Source of the DNA: Cynocephalus volans
Lineage: Eukaryota; Chordata; Mammalia; Dermoptera; Cynocephalidae
Direction of reading: 5' to 3'
Length of the DNA stretch: 64,000 nucleotides
Assembly: GCF_027409185.1 (NCBI RefSeq)
Contig: NC_084471.1
Span: 10,644,035 to 10,708,034 of the forward strand
The position numbers and the translations under genes are program-made. The notes below the pieces were generated by a model. It ran no database searches, was not told the DNA's origin, and saw nothing but the letters and a program-made list of their open reading frames with translations. Position 1 is the first letter of the stretch. Every line of letters starts with the position of its first letter. Below, in pieces: positions 11,101 through 22,780 of this stretch.

Positions 11101-12890
11101 GATTTGTCACGTGAAAACCTCACTCTTCTCTCTATTTCTAAATATTATAGTGATTTGGGTAGCCAGACAACTGAGATTCAGATGTGGATATTAACCCTCT
11201 TGGGCACTAATTTTGTCTCAGATGTCACATTACTGTAATTGCAATCTCGAGGTTATTTGCTGGTCTGAGTAAACTGAGCATTCACATGTAATCAGGTATC
11301 TAAAAAATATAAATCTCCATATAATTTACAACTAACACCAATTAATTGAACACCTTGTTAGTCTGAAAAGACATCAGTAGTAGAATTGTGTCTTACATAT
11401 TCTATGTTCATGTCACAGTGTGAAGTTTATGTCATTTTAATATTAAGTGATATTAATTCACTTATCCAGACTTTTTTCCTTGTGGTTTTTCTAATAGTTG
11501 AGAGTATATTTGATTTTGGTTTGGTGTCAAGTACATCCATTTTAAACTATTATATTGGATTAGAAGGCTATTATTCTGATATTTTTCTGGGGCAGAAAAT
11601 TCATTTCAGAAAACATTAAAAAAATTTTTTTTAAATGCAGGTTGGAGAATCTAGGAAAACCTAAAACTTAGGATTGTCCCTCCAAAATATATATAGATAG
11701 CTGTCCAAGAAAGAGAAAAAATTTTAACAGCTGTTGTTCAATTCCAGCAAACTATAATTCTAATAGGGTTTTTTTAAAAAATGGACTTGTGAAGAAATAG
11801 ATCGATATTTGCTCTGAGCCAATGTCACAGTGCATTTCTGTGTCATTGTGCTTTGTTGAGTGAGTTTGGTTGAGGGGGAAAAGGACAATAGAAAAAGAAA
11901 ACCCACATGATTGAAAATTTTGATAGCTTATTGAAACATTATGAATCAGGTTTTTGCACCAGGAGGGACTCATAAAAATGCTTGCATTTGAAGTGCAAAT
12001 GAGAGAATCAGAAAGTTGTAGAAACACAACTTCTCTTTTCCTTGCTAGGTTTGATGATAGTCTCTTTCTGAGAAATCTTAATTAAACTGATACACTTTTT
12101 ATCTTGCTTATTTAAGGCTGTGTTGTATTTTAACAAAAATGGTTAATTACCTTTTCTTATTTTGTAAAAAATAAGTGATAGTTCATTTAGGATGCTTCTG
12201 AAAATATGTCTTCTTTCAGTACACACAGAAATTAATCAAGCCTGAGCTAGTACTTGAGAAGGTCAAGGAAGGGAAACAATGTTAGACATAACAAACACAT
12301 TCGTTATGGATTTTAACATTTTTTCTTTTGTATGTGTGTAGGTTTCTCTAGTGAAATCTGATTATAGATTATCTAGGCTTTGTTGGGTCTGGATGCTTGG
12401 CAGGGCTTGAAATAAATTTGGTACGTTATCTTGGTGACCATCAGTGGTGAATCACTAGGGAAATTGCAAACTGACTCACCTTAATGCAAAGCAATGAAAG
12501 AGAGGAAGAGAATGGTTTAATATAAACTGTGAATTGATAATTCACACACGTCATGTAAAGTTTGGGCTGCACACCCCTTTTAAGTTTGTGTATGTAATAT
12601 ATTTTTGTGTTAACCTAAATGGGCCTCTCTTGTGTGTGTACTTGTTTTGAGATCTGACAGACACATGCTGATTACTCCAAGTTTCAGGGAAATCCTTACG
12701 CTTTTTTTTTTTTTTTATATTTTTTATTGATTTAAAAATGTAGTAAAAATTTATTTTATTTTATCTAATTATTTATTTTCATATCTATCTGTATCTGTAA
12801 GCATATTTATTACAGATATATACCAAAGGATATACACCAAGAGGTTAACAGTGGTAATTTTTGTATGATAGAGTTCTGTTTTTTTGTTTT
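11101..12890. other. AT-rich, no recognisable gene or named repeat
   Basis: Poly(T) and A/T-rich patches occur near 12700-12760. Nothing else is supported by reading both strands. Confidence 0.45.
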
Positions 12891-12892
12891 TG

Positions 12893-13515
12893 TGTGATTT
12901 TTTTTTTTTAATTGAATCATAATTGATTATACCTATTTTGGGGGTTCAGTGTTGACATATGTTGATCAAATCAATATTACTAATATATATATATTGTTAC
13001 AAATTGTACGTATTCTTTATGTCCCTTGTCCAATCTCTCCCTATCCCCCTCTCCCCTCCCACCACGGATAACCCTAGATTTCTTCTCTCCCTCTGAAAGA
13101 GTAATGGTTACTCTCTTGATTTGTTGCCTACATGATCTGTCCAATGCTGAGAGGTGTGTTCAGGTCCCCCAATATGATCATAGAGCAGGTGCTGCTTCTG
13201 TCACTCTGGAATGAGCTTTGTGGAGAGAGACATCCTCTTCTTTTCTTTGGTGTCTGCTGGTGACTCTCCTCGTGTCAATGCACTCCCGTGGCTGGTGGAC
13301 CATCTGCGTGGTGGTTGTGGCGTCTAGCCACTTTCACAGCAGTGGTGGTTACTGTGATGGTTGTGGTGGGCCACCCACATGGAGGTGATGTTTTTGGCAT
13401 GCTCTTTGGTGCTAATGGTGTGCCTGGTTGTGGGAGGGGGGTCCAGTCCCTGAATGCCTCAGGTCCCCGGGCGGGCCCCAAGGCGCTGGCGGTGTGCTTC
13501 CCTTACACTATTTGA
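12893..13515 (-). mobile_element. collapsed LINE-1: 3'UTR joined to endonuclease scrap and GC-rich 5' part
   Basis: From 12893 to about 13122 the sequence is an L1 3'UTR with a poly(T) start. About 13125-13190 matches the L1 endonuclease region (ATCTGTCCAATGCTGAGAGG...GTGTTCAGGTCCCCC). About 13190-13510 is a GC-rich block like the 5' regions of the other L1s here. Most of ORF2 and ORF1 is missing. The order is correct for one L1, so internal deletion is the simplest reading. Confidence 0.6.
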
Positions 13516-14201
13516 ATCTTACTATTGACACTATTTAATTCTAAAATCATATTTCTTTTTCTAAAAACAAGTAAAGAAAATAACCTTTCCCTTGAATTTA
13601 CCAACATTATTTGGATTAAAATATTGGTTTTAGGGTACCAAGAGTTAGCTGTGGAGTCCACTGAGGTGCAACTATTTGTCCTAAGAGTTAGCCCTCCTCC
13701 CTTTTAGATTAACAAGAAAGCAGACAAAATTTAGGTCTGATTCTAATCACTTGTAGTTTAAAACGAATATAATCATAGGATCACTTGGTGATTCTAAGAC
13801 TCAGTTTTCATCACCATACTTTTAGGACATAATATTTTTTATACATGACAACATATCTTAAGCAAGAGATGTCAGAGGGTAAGTTCTACTTTTTTATACT
13901 AACTTGTTACTGTCCATGTAATGCTTCATCATCAATATATTTCTGACCAAACAGATTGAATGATATTTTCTGAAAGAACTTTTAGGCCTAGAAAGACCAC
14001 TTATATTTCTTTAACTAATGTAAGCCAATCCCTTATGAGGGATTTTTTTGTACCCATCCTAGGAACATGTATATGATACTCTCAATTTTTGCTAATATGA
14101 GAGGCTTATTTAGAAACTAAACCTAGATTTTTCTGACTGACTTGTTCTTCGTAGATATTTTTTTTAAAAAATTTAATTATACATTTGTGCTTTCCTTGCA
14201 G
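13516..14201. other. upstream of ENTHD1 coding exon, no recognisable feature
   Basis: AT-rich sequence, probably intron 1. It ends in the pyrimidine tract and acceptor at 14191-14201. Confidence 0.5.
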
Positions 14202-14356
14202 GAAATTAATACTTTATCAACATGGAGATTAATCATTTGTGTTTGGGAGCAGCAGAACTGGGGACCAGATACCTGTCAAGAGATTTATAGACCAATCGCA
14301 TAAACTCCCACTCCATTGCTCTCATCCCCCCTTTCACCTTTGAGTTCATCTTACCT
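14202..14356 (+). other. ENTHD1: ENTHD1 5' untranslated part of the first coding exon, with an upstream ORF
   Basis: A pyrimidine-rich tract ending tttccttgcag at 14191-14201 is a good splice acceptor, so the exon probably begins at 14202. The leader holds an upstream ORF of 22 codons, ATG at 14222 and TAG at 14288-14290, which ends 66 bases before the main ATG. Such an ORF could lower translation of the main frame. The boundary is inferred from the acceptor only. Confidence 0.6.
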
Positions 14357-14705
14357 ATGGCCTTCAGGAGGCAAGTGAAAAACTTCGTGAAAAATTACTC
14401 AGATGCTGAAATAAAAGTCAGGGAAGCAACTTCTAATGACCCATGGGGTCCCTCTAGCTCTCTGATGTTAGATATCAGTGACTTGACTTTCAACACAGCT
14501 TCTCTCTCAGAGATTATGAATATGCTATGGCAGAGACTCAATGACCATGGGAAAAACTGGCGCCATGTGTATAAATCCCTTACACTGATGGATTATCTCA
14601 TCAAGAATGGATCAAAGAGAGTCATTCAGCATTGCAGAGAGGGCTTCCGTAATCTTCAGACACTAAAAGATTTTCAACACATAGATGAAGGTGGAAAAGA
14701 CCAAG
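14357..14705 (+). CDS. ENTHD1: ENTHD1, first coding exon (N-terminal ENTH domain)
   Basis: This exon encodes the first 116 codons plus one base of ENTH domain-containing protein 1, a poorly characterised relative of epsins. ENTH domains bind PI(4,5)P2 on membranes, and in epsins this serves clathrin-coated pit formation. The start MAFRRQVKNFVKNYSDAEIK and the block REATSNDPWGPSSSL are typical of ENTH domains. The lipid-binding residues of epsin-1 (R8, K11, R25, R63, K69, H73, K76) have counterparts at R5, K8, R22, R60, K66, H70 and K73. The ATG follows an acceptor at 14200-14201. The start context is weak at -3 (C), but +4 is G. The exon ends GACCAAG before gtaacg, and the frame would reach a stop at 14714-14716 if it were not spliced. 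The split glycine codon (G|GT) is completed at 53106. The call ENTHD1 rather than an epsin rests on recall of the human protein. Confidence 0.93.
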
Positions 14706-14796
14706 GTAACGGTTAAAGAAGTTTGTACAGTGTGCCAATAAAGATTAGGAGTTGGGGGGATCATTTTAAACCAGGAACTGGGGAAAAGTTTTTCTT

Positions 14797-14969
14797 TTCT
14801 TTTTTTTTTTTTTTTTTTAAAGATGACCGGTAAGGGGATCTTAACCCTTGACTTGGTGTTGTCAGCACCACACTCAGTGAGCTAACCGGCCATCCCTATA
14901 TAGGATCCGAACCTGGGGCCTTGGTGTTCTCAGCACCACACTCTCCCGAGTGAGCCACAGGCTGGCCCT
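14797..14969 (-). mobile_element. tRNA-Ile-derived SINE, dimer (CYN type)
   Basis: Minus-strand dimer with its poly(A) as poly(T) at 14797-14818. The target duplication ggaaaagtttttctt is at 14782-14796 and 14970-14984. It sits about 90 bases inside the intron after the ENTH exon. Confidence 0.93.
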
Positions 14970-14984
14970 GGAAAAGTTTTTCTT

Positions 14985-15540
14985 AAATGTACTAGCTGTC
15001 TTTCCTCTGGGACAGTTATGGTTTCCAATTTAATCTTCTGTGTTGACTCTAGTGCTTTAGAGAACAATATTCCGCCCCCCCCCCCCCCCGGAAAGGGTGT
15101 GTAAAACAAACACACTTAGGTGCCTGATAAAATGATACGTCTTAGAAAACGACTTAAGTGAATAACACAGGTGGCATGGCAATTTGGTATAATAATTTCA
15201 CTGTAATTCATAATTGTAATTAGACTGGAATTTAGTCATAAATTAAGGAAGTATTCTAAAGACTATAGAATCTTCAAAGATGAGGTGAAGTAGTTATGTG
15301 AATACAAAAATTTAGGTCATAAGATAATTCTCTTGGGGGTGGAAGAGGAGGTAAAATGGGGAAAGGATACATAGAATACTGAGATGATTCAGAAGTGCCT
15401 GATATTCTGCAGCCTGATTCTATGGTAAAAGAATCATCGCTTCCTCTCTATCTAATGTAAAATTATAATTTGTGTTTAAAGTGAATAGTCTTATGAATCA
15501 TGAGAAGAGGATCCAATTCGGTGCAGTCTCTTTGTTAAGT
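14985..15540. other. intronic, nothing recognised apart from the C run
   Basis: AT-rich intron sequence without a recognised family. Confidence 0.45.
15074..15091. repeat. C homopolymer of about 17
   Basis: An uninterrupted C run lies between CCG and GGAAAG. It is prone to length variation and sequencing error. Confidence 0.9.
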
Positions 15541-15722
15541 ATGCATTTTAAAAATAGACCTTTTTTTAGGGCAGTTTTAGGTTTACAGAAAAATTATGCA
15601 GAAAGTAGAGTTCCCACATACTCCTCTCCACCCACACATGATTTTTCCTATTATTAACATCTTGCATTAGTGTGATACATTTGTTACAATTGGTGAACCA
15701 ATATTGACACATTATTATTAAC
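15541..15722 (-). mobile_element. old L1M 3' end, left part of a split copy
   Basis: Sequence of the L1M 3'UTR type (GTGTGATACATTTGTTACAA). The element resumes at 19451 after the younger L1 that inserted into it, and runs to about 19780. A related 3' end is at 30690-31000. Confidence 0.8.
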
Positions 15723-15937
15723 CAAAGTTCATATTTTATTTATTTATTTATTTTTGGGATTTTTTTTAAATTTTATTTTGTCGATATACATTGTGGCTGA
15801 ATATTGCTCCCCATCACCAAAACCTCCCTCCCTTCTCCCTTCCCCGTCCCCCCCAACAATGTCCTTTCTGTTTGCTTGTCGTATCAACTTCAAGTAATTG
15901 TGATTGTTATATCTTCTTCCCCCTCCCCCGGTTTTTT

Positions 15938-15942
<5 letters not shown>

Positions 15943-16001
<59 letters not shown>
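15943..16001. repeat. (GT)n microsatellite, about 29 units
   Basis: An uninterrupted GT run directly after a T run, within the 3'UTR of the young L1. It is likely to vary in length. Confidence 0.97.
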
Positions 16002-16004
<3 letters not shown>

Positions 16005-16018
16005 TTATATATTAATTT

Positions 16019-19000
16019 TTAGCTCCCACCAATAAGTGAGAACATGTGGTATTTTTCTTTCTGTGCCTGACTCGTTTCACTTAATATAATTCTCTCAAGG
16101 TCCATCCGTGTTGTTGCAAATGGCAGTATTTCATTCGTTTTTATAGCTGAGTAGTATTCCATTGTGTAGATGTACCACATTTTCCGTATCCACTCATCTG
16201 ATGATGGACATTTGGGCTGGTTCCAACTCTTGGCTATTGTAAAGAGTGCTGCGATGAACATTGGGGAACAGGTATACCTTCGACTTAATGATTTCCATTC
16301 CTCTGGGTATATTCCCAACAGTGGGATAGCTGGGTCGTATGGTAGATCTATCTGCAATTGTTTGAGGAATCTCCATACCATTTTCCATAGAGGCTGCACC
16401 ATTTTGCAGTCCCACCAACAATGTATAAGAGTTCCTTTTTCTCCGCAACTTCGCCAGCATTTATCGTTCAGAGTCTTTTGGATTTTAGCCATCCTAACTG
16501 GGGTGAGATGGTATCTCAGTGTGGTTTTGATTTGCATTTCCCGGATGCTGAGTGATGTTGAGCATTTTTTCATATGTCTGTTGGCCATTTGGATATCTTC
16601 CTTAGAGAAATGCCTACTTAGCTCTTTTGCCCATTTTTTAATTGGGTTGCTTGTTTTCTTCTTGTAAAGTTGTTTGAGTTCCTTATATATTCTGGATATT
16701 AATCCTTTGTCAGATGTATATTTTGCAAATATTTTCTCCCACTCTGTTGGTTGTCTTTTAACTCTTTTAATTGTTTCTTTTGCTGTGCAGAAGCTTTTTA
16801 GTTTGATATAATCCCATTTGTTTATTTTTCCTTTGGTTGCCTGTGCTTTTGGGGTCGTATTCATGAAGTCTGTGTCCAGTCCTATTTCCTGAAGTTTTTC
16901 TCCTATGTTTTCTTTAAGAAGTTTTATTGTTTCAGGGAGTATATTAAATCCTTAATCCATTTTGAGTTGATTTTAGTACACAGTGAGAGGTATGGATCTA
17001 GTTTCATTCTCCTGCATATGGATATCCAGTTATCCCAGCACCATTTGCTGAAGAGGCAGTCCCTTCCCCAGTGAATAGGCTTGGTGCCTTTGTCAAAGAT
17101 CAGCTGGCAGTAAGTGTGTGGGTTGATTTCTGGATTCTCTATTCTATTCCATTGAGCAGTGTGTCTGTTTTTATGCCAGTACCATACTGTTTTGGTTATT
17201 ATAGCTTTGTAGTATAGTTTAAAGTCAGGTAGTGTTATGCCTCCAGCTTTATTTTTTTTGCTCAGCATTGGTTTGGCTATGCGTGGTCTTTTATTGTTCC
17301 ACATAAATGACTGGATAGTTTTTTCCATTTCTGAGAAAAATGTCTTTGGAATTTTGATGGGGATTGCATTGAATTTGTATCTCACTTTGGGTAGTATGGA
17401 CATTTTCACTATGTTGATTCTTCCAATCCAAGAGCATGGGATATCTTTCCATCCTCTTGTATCCTCTCTAATTTCTCTCAGCAGTGGTTTGTAGTTCTCA
17501 TTATAGAGATTTTTCACCTCCTTGGTTAACTCAATTCCTAAGTATTTTATTTTTTTGGTGGCTATTGTAAATGGGCAGGCTTTCTTGATTTCTCGTTCTG
17601 CATGTTCACTATTGGAGAAGAGAAATGCTACTGATTTTAGTGTGTTAATTTTGTATCCTGCTACTGTGCTGAAATCATTTATCAATTCCAAGAGTTTTTT
17701 TGTAGAGGTTTTAGGCTGTTCGATATATAGGATCATGTCATCTGCAAACAGGGACAGTTTGACTTCATCTTTTCCGATCTGGATGCCCTTTTTTTCCTTC
17801 TCTTCTCTGATTGCTCTGGCTAGTACTTCCAACAGTATGTTGAATAGGAGTGGTGAGAGTGGGCATCCTTGTCTAGTTCCTGTTCTTAAAGGAAAAGCTT
17901 TCAGCATTTCCCCATTCAGGATGATATTGGCAGTGGGTTTGGCATATATGGCTTTAATTATGTTGAGATACTTTCCCTCTATACCTAACTTGTAGAGGGT
18001 CTTTGTCATGAATGAGTGCTGAACTTTATCAAATGCTTTTTCAGCATCTATAGAGATGATCATATGGTCCTTGTGTTTGATTTTATTAATATGGTGTATC
18101 ACATTTATTGATTTACGTGTGTTGAACCAACCTTGCATCCCTGGGATGAATCCCACTTGATCGTGATGAATAATTTTTCGTATGTGTTGCTGTATTCTGT
18201 TTGCTAGTATTTTATTGAGGATTTTTGCATCTATATTCATCAAGGATATCGGCCTGTAGTTTTCTTTTTTGGTTATATCTTTACCTGGTTTTGGTATCAG
18301 GATGATGTTTGCTTCATAGAATGAGTTTGGGAGATTTGCGTCTGTTTCAATGTTTTGGAATAGTTTGTAAAGAATCGGTGTCAAAACCTCTTTGAATGTT
18401 TGGTAAAATTCTGCTGTGAATCCATCTGGTCCTGGGCTTTTCTTTGTTGGGAGCCTTCTGATAACAGCTTCAATCTCCTTTATTGTTATTGGTCTGTTCA
18501 AATTTTCTACATCTTCATGGTTCAGTTTTGGGAGCTTCTGTGTGTCCAGAAATTTATCCATTTCCTCCAGATTTTCAAATTTGTTGGTGTATAGTTGTTT
18601 ATAGTAGTCTTGAATGATTCCTTGTATTTCAGATGAATCAGTTGTAATATCACCTTTTTCATTTCTAATTTTGGTTATTTGAGTCTTCTCTCCTTTTTTT
18701 TGTTAGCCATGCTAATGGTTTGTCAATTTTATTTATCTTTTCAAAAAACCAACTTTTTGATTCGTTGATCTTTTGAATTGTTTTTTGGTTTTCAATTTCA
18801 TTCAGTTGTGCTCTGATCTTAATGATTTCTTTCCGTCTGCTAACTTTAGGTTTGGATTGTTCTTGTTTTTCTAGTTCTTTAAGGTGAAGTGTTAGGTTGT
18901 TCACTTGCCATCTTTCCATTCTTCTGAAGTGAGCGTTTAATGCAATAAATTTCCCCCTCCATACTGCTTTTGTTGTATCCCACAGGTTTTGGTATGATGT

Positions 19001-19434
19001 ATCATTGTTTTCATTAGTTTCAATAAATTTTTTGATTTCCTGCTTGATTTCTTCTTGGACCCATATGTCATTAAGTAGAATGCTGTTTAATTTCCATGTG
19101 TTTGTATATTTTCCAGAGTTTCGTTTATTATTAATTTCTAGTTTTAATCCATTGTGGTCTGAGAAGATACATGGGATAATTGCAATTTTTTTGAATTTAT
19201 TGAGACTTGATTTGTGACCTAATATGTGATCTATCCTGGAGAATGATCCACGTGCTGATGAGAAGAATGAATATTCTGAGGTTGTTGGGTGGAATGTTCT
19301 GTAGATATCTGCCCATTCCAATTGGTCTAGAGTCTTGTTTAGATCTTGTGTTTCTCTACTGATTCTTTGCCTAGATGATTTGTCTAATATTGACAGTGGG
19401 GTGTTCAGGTCCCCTGCTATTATGGCATTAGTGT
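16019..19434 (-). pseudogene. L1 ORF2 remnant (endonuclease end, reverse transcriptase, C-terminal domain)
   Basis: Three long open segments lie in order on the minus strand: 19444-18665 (end of endonuclease and linker), 18561-16924 (reverse transcriptase) and 16864-16019 (C-terminal domain). The polymerase segment of 545 codons is unbroken and keeps the catalytic [11 protein letters not shown] motif near 17740. The C-terminal segment keeps a Cys/His-rich stretch (HCWWDCK). A frameshift near 18690-18570, a stop at 16924-16926 and the missing N-terminus make it nonfunctional. Few breaks over 3.4 kb point to recent insertion. Confidence 0.9.
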
Positions 19435-19450
19435 CAAAGTTCATATTTTA

Positions 19451-20005
19451 CATTAGGATTTACTCTCGTACAGTTCTATGGCTTTTGAAAAATGCATAAT
19501 GTCATGTGTTCACCATTCCAGCATCATATAGTTTCACTTCCTTAGAAATGCTCTCTGCCCAACCTATTTATCCTTTTCTCCTCCACCTGAGCCCCTGGCA
19601 ACCACTAGTCATTCTACTGTCTCTGTGGTTTTGCATTTTTCAGATTGTCATAAAGTTGGAATCACAAAGTATGTAGCTTTTTCAGACTGGTTCCTTTCAT
19701 TTAGCAATATGCATTTAAGATTCCTCCACATCTTTTCATAGCTTGAGAACTCATTTCTTTCTCCCTTTTATAAAAATAGCATTATTGAGACATAATTTAC
19801 ATACCATACAATTTACCCATTTAAAATGTACGATTTTATGCTTTTTGGTATATAATTTTTAAAAGTTGTGATAAAATATAACAAAATTTGCCTTTCTAAG
19901 TATACAGTTCAGTGGCATTAATTACATTTACAATGTTGTACAACCACTATTTCTAAAACTTTTTTATCACCCCAGACAGAAGCTCTGTAGTTATTAAGTA
20001 ATAAC
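19451..20005 (-). mobile_element. old L1M 3' regions, two tails in series
   Basis: 19451-19780 continues the L1M interrupted at 15722. From about 19782 a second L1M 3'UTR begins (CATTATTGAGACATAATTTACATACC) and continues after the LTR at 20461. Confidence 0.75.
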
Positions 20006-20006
20006 T

Positions 20007-20460
20007 TCTACTTTAGTTTGAATGTCCCTCCAAAACTTATACTGAAGCTTGATCCCCATTGTGACAGTGTTAAGAGGTTAGGAAATCCGACTATGATATT
20101 TGAAAGATGGGGCCTTTGGGACATGATTGGATTGTGAGAGCTCTGCTGTCGTGAGTGGATTAATCCATTCATGGATTAATGGGCTAATGGATAAATGGCT
20201 TATCATGGGAGTGACACTAGTGGCTTTATAAGGAGAGCAAGTAAGCACGTTAACACGCTCAGCTCTCTCACCCTGTGGTACTCTTTGCCATCTCAGGACT
20301 CTGCAGAGAATCCCCATCCCCCCAAAAAGGTCCTCATCAGGTGTGCCCCTTGACCTTGGACTTCCCAACCTCCAAAACTGTAAGAAATAACTTTTGTTTC
20401 TTTATAAATTACCCAGTTTATGTGTTCTGTTGTAAGCAATAGAAAACAGATTAATACAAC
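20007..20460 (+). mobile_element. solitary MLT1-type LTR (ERVL-MaLR)
   Basis: It reads AGTTTGAATGTCCCTCC, then TGATCCCCATTGTGACAGTG, GGGGCCTTTGGGACATGATT, GGACTTCCCAACCTCC and TAAATTACCCAGTTTATG, the order of MLT1 LTRs. It splits an old L1M. No internal region or coding sequence is present, and no target duplication is obvious. Confidence 0.85.
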
Positions 20461-22780
20461 TCGCCAATCCCCCAATCTGTTTTCTGTCTCTGTGAATTTG
20501 CCTGTTCTAAGTACCTCATGTAAGTTCATACAGTGCTTATTCTTTTACATCTGGCTTGTTTCACTTACCATAATGTCCTCAAGGTTCATCCATGTTATAG
20601 GATGTATCACAACTTCATTTCTTTTATGGATGAATAATAATCTATTGTATGTACATAGCATATTTTAAAAAAATCTATCTGTTAGAGTGATTACTAATGA
20701 GTACAGGGTTTCTCTTAGCAGGAATGAAAATGTTGTAAAATGACATTATGGTGATGTTTGTACAAGTCCATGAATATACTAAAAACTACTGAATTATACA
20801 CTTTATATGGGTGAAATGTATGTCATGTGAATTATGTCTGAATAAAGTTTTTATTTAAATAAAACCAAACAAAACAATCTATCTGTTGATGCACTCTTGG
20901 ACTATTTCTACCTTGTAGCTATTGTGAATAGTGCTGCAATGGACATTGGAGTACAAGTGTCAGTTCAGGTCTCTGCTTTCAATTCATTTGGGCATACAGT
21001 ACTTAAGAGTAGAATTGCTGAATCCTATGTTAATTTAATCTTTAGCTTTTTGAGGAACTGTAGAACTTGCATAGCCGCTGCACCATTTTACAGTCCTGCC
21101 AGCAATGTAAGAGGGTTCCAGTTTCTCCACATGCTTGCCAATTTTGTTATTGTCCTTTTTTTTTCTATTATAGCCATCCCACTAAATGTGAAGTAGTATC
21201 TCATTGTGGTTTTGATTTACATTTCCCTAAAGACTAATGATGGTGAACATCTTTTCATGTTCTTGCTGGCAATTTGTGTATCTTCTTTGGAGAAATGTCT
21301 ATTTAAATACTTTGCCCATTTTTAACTGGGTTATTTGTTTTTTTATTGTTGAGTTTTAAAAGTTCTTTATATATTCTAGATATAAGTCCCTTATTCAATA
21401 GGTGATTTGCAAGTATATCTCCCATTTGTTACATTGTCTTTTTACTTTCTTGGTGGTGTCTTTTGATGCACAGAAGTTTTAAATTTTGATGACGTCTAGT
21501 TTATCTATTTTTCCTTTGCTTGTGCCTTAGGTGTTAATATAAGAAACCAGCATCTAATCCAAGGTCATGAATGTTTAATACCTATGTTTTCTTCTAAGAG
21601 TTTTCTAGTTTAGCTCTTACATTTAGATCCTGGATTCATTTTGAGTTAATATTTGTAACATGGTGTGAGGTAGAGGTCCAACTTCGTTCTTTTGCACATG
21701 GCTATCCAGTTTCCTGCTATCATTTGTTGACAAAACTATTTTTTCCCCATTGAGTTATAGTGCCACCGTTGCAAAAATCAATCAGTCATAGATGTATGGG
21801 TTTAATTCTGTACTTTGAATTGTTTCATTGATATATATGTCTATGCTTATGCCAACACCACACAATTTTAATTACTGTAGCTTTGTAGTAAGTTTTGAAA
21901 TCAAGTAGTGTGAATCATCCAATTTTTTTTCTTTTTTTTTTTTTTTCAATATTCTTTTGGCTATTCTAGGTCCCTTGCATTTCCATATGAAGTTTAGCAT
22001 CAGCTTGTAAATTTCTGTAAACATGATGGCAGATAGAATTTTGACTGGATTGCATAGTATCTGTACATCAATTTGGGGAATATTTCCATCTTAATAATAA
22101 TTTCTCCAATCCATGAACACAGGATGTCTTTCATTTGTCTTTTTTTCACTTCCTTCAACAGTGCTGTGTAGTTTTCAGGGTATGAGCCTTGCATTTCTTT
22201 TGTTAAAGTCATTTCTAAGTATTGTACTCTTTCTGATGCTATTATAAGTAGAATTGTTTTCTTAATTTTGTCTTCAGATTGTTCATTGCTGCTTTGCTTA
22301 ACTAGTTTATTAACTGTAATAGTTTTTCTTTTTTGGGGGTAGATTCCTTAGGATTTACTATATACAAGATCATGTCATGCGCAGAGTTTTACTTCTTTTC
22401 CAATCTGGAAAAGTCCTCTGTTTCTTTTTCTTGCTTCTTGCCCTGGCTAGAAGTGATGAGAGCAGACCTCCTTGTCTTGTTCCTGCTCTAGGAGGAAAGC
22501 CTTCAGTTATTAAGTATGATATCAACTATGGGATTTTGTAGATGCTCTTTATCAGGTTGAGGAAGTTCTCTTCCATTCCTAGTTTTTCAAGTGTTTTTAT
22601 CCTGAAAGGATGTTGACTTTTGTCAAATGCTTTTTCTGTATCTATTGAGGTGATCTTTTTTTGTATCCCGTTTATTCTATGAATATAGCATATTATGTTG
22701 ATTGATTTTTCACATGTGAACCAACCTTGCATTCCTATCATAAATCCCACTTGGTTATGGTGTACATCTTATTTTTTTAA
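20461..22780 (-). mobile_element. old L1M, ORF2 C-terminal half
   Basis: The copy continues the second L1M from 20005. Minus-strand remnants include a reverse transcriptase piece near 22526-22750 (TEKAFDKSQHPF) and the C-terminal region at 20897-22212. There are many stops and indels. Confidence 0.85.
20683..20872 (+). mobile_element. L1MB-type 3' end, sense strand
   Basis: It reads TATACTAAAAACTACTGAAT through GTCTGAATAAAG to an A-rich tail. The flanks aatctatctgtt on both sides (near 20671 and 20875) are the target duplication inside the older antisense L1M. It holds an AATAAA signal. Confidence 0.75.

Larger units (their letters stand above)
15739..19434 (-). mobile_element. young LINE-1, 5'-truncated, with target duplication
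   Basis: The target duplication caaagttcatatttta is perfect (15723-15738 and 19435-19450) and lies inside an older L1M. The tail is T-rich at 15739-15778. A (GT)n run sits in the 3'UTR. ORF2 runs from the cut endonuclease (GDLNTPLS near 19400) through the reverse transcriptase and the Cys-rich C-terminus. It is about 93-95% similar by eye, at protein level, to the L1 at 60300-64000. Everything upstream of the middle of the endonuclease is lost, so the copy cannot move by itself. Confidence 0.95.

Noticed and set aside
13275-13515. Open frames on both strands in a GC-rich block
   Set aside because: The block has the same character as L1 5' regions and adjoins L1 sequence; no protein family is visible.
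15943-16001. GT run as a possible regulatory Z-DNA element of ENTHD1
   Set aside because: It belongs to the L1 3'UTR and nothing links it to gene control.
17237-17995. + strand open frames of 85 and 157 codons
   Set aside because: Shadows of the L1 reverse transcriptase frame on the minus strand.
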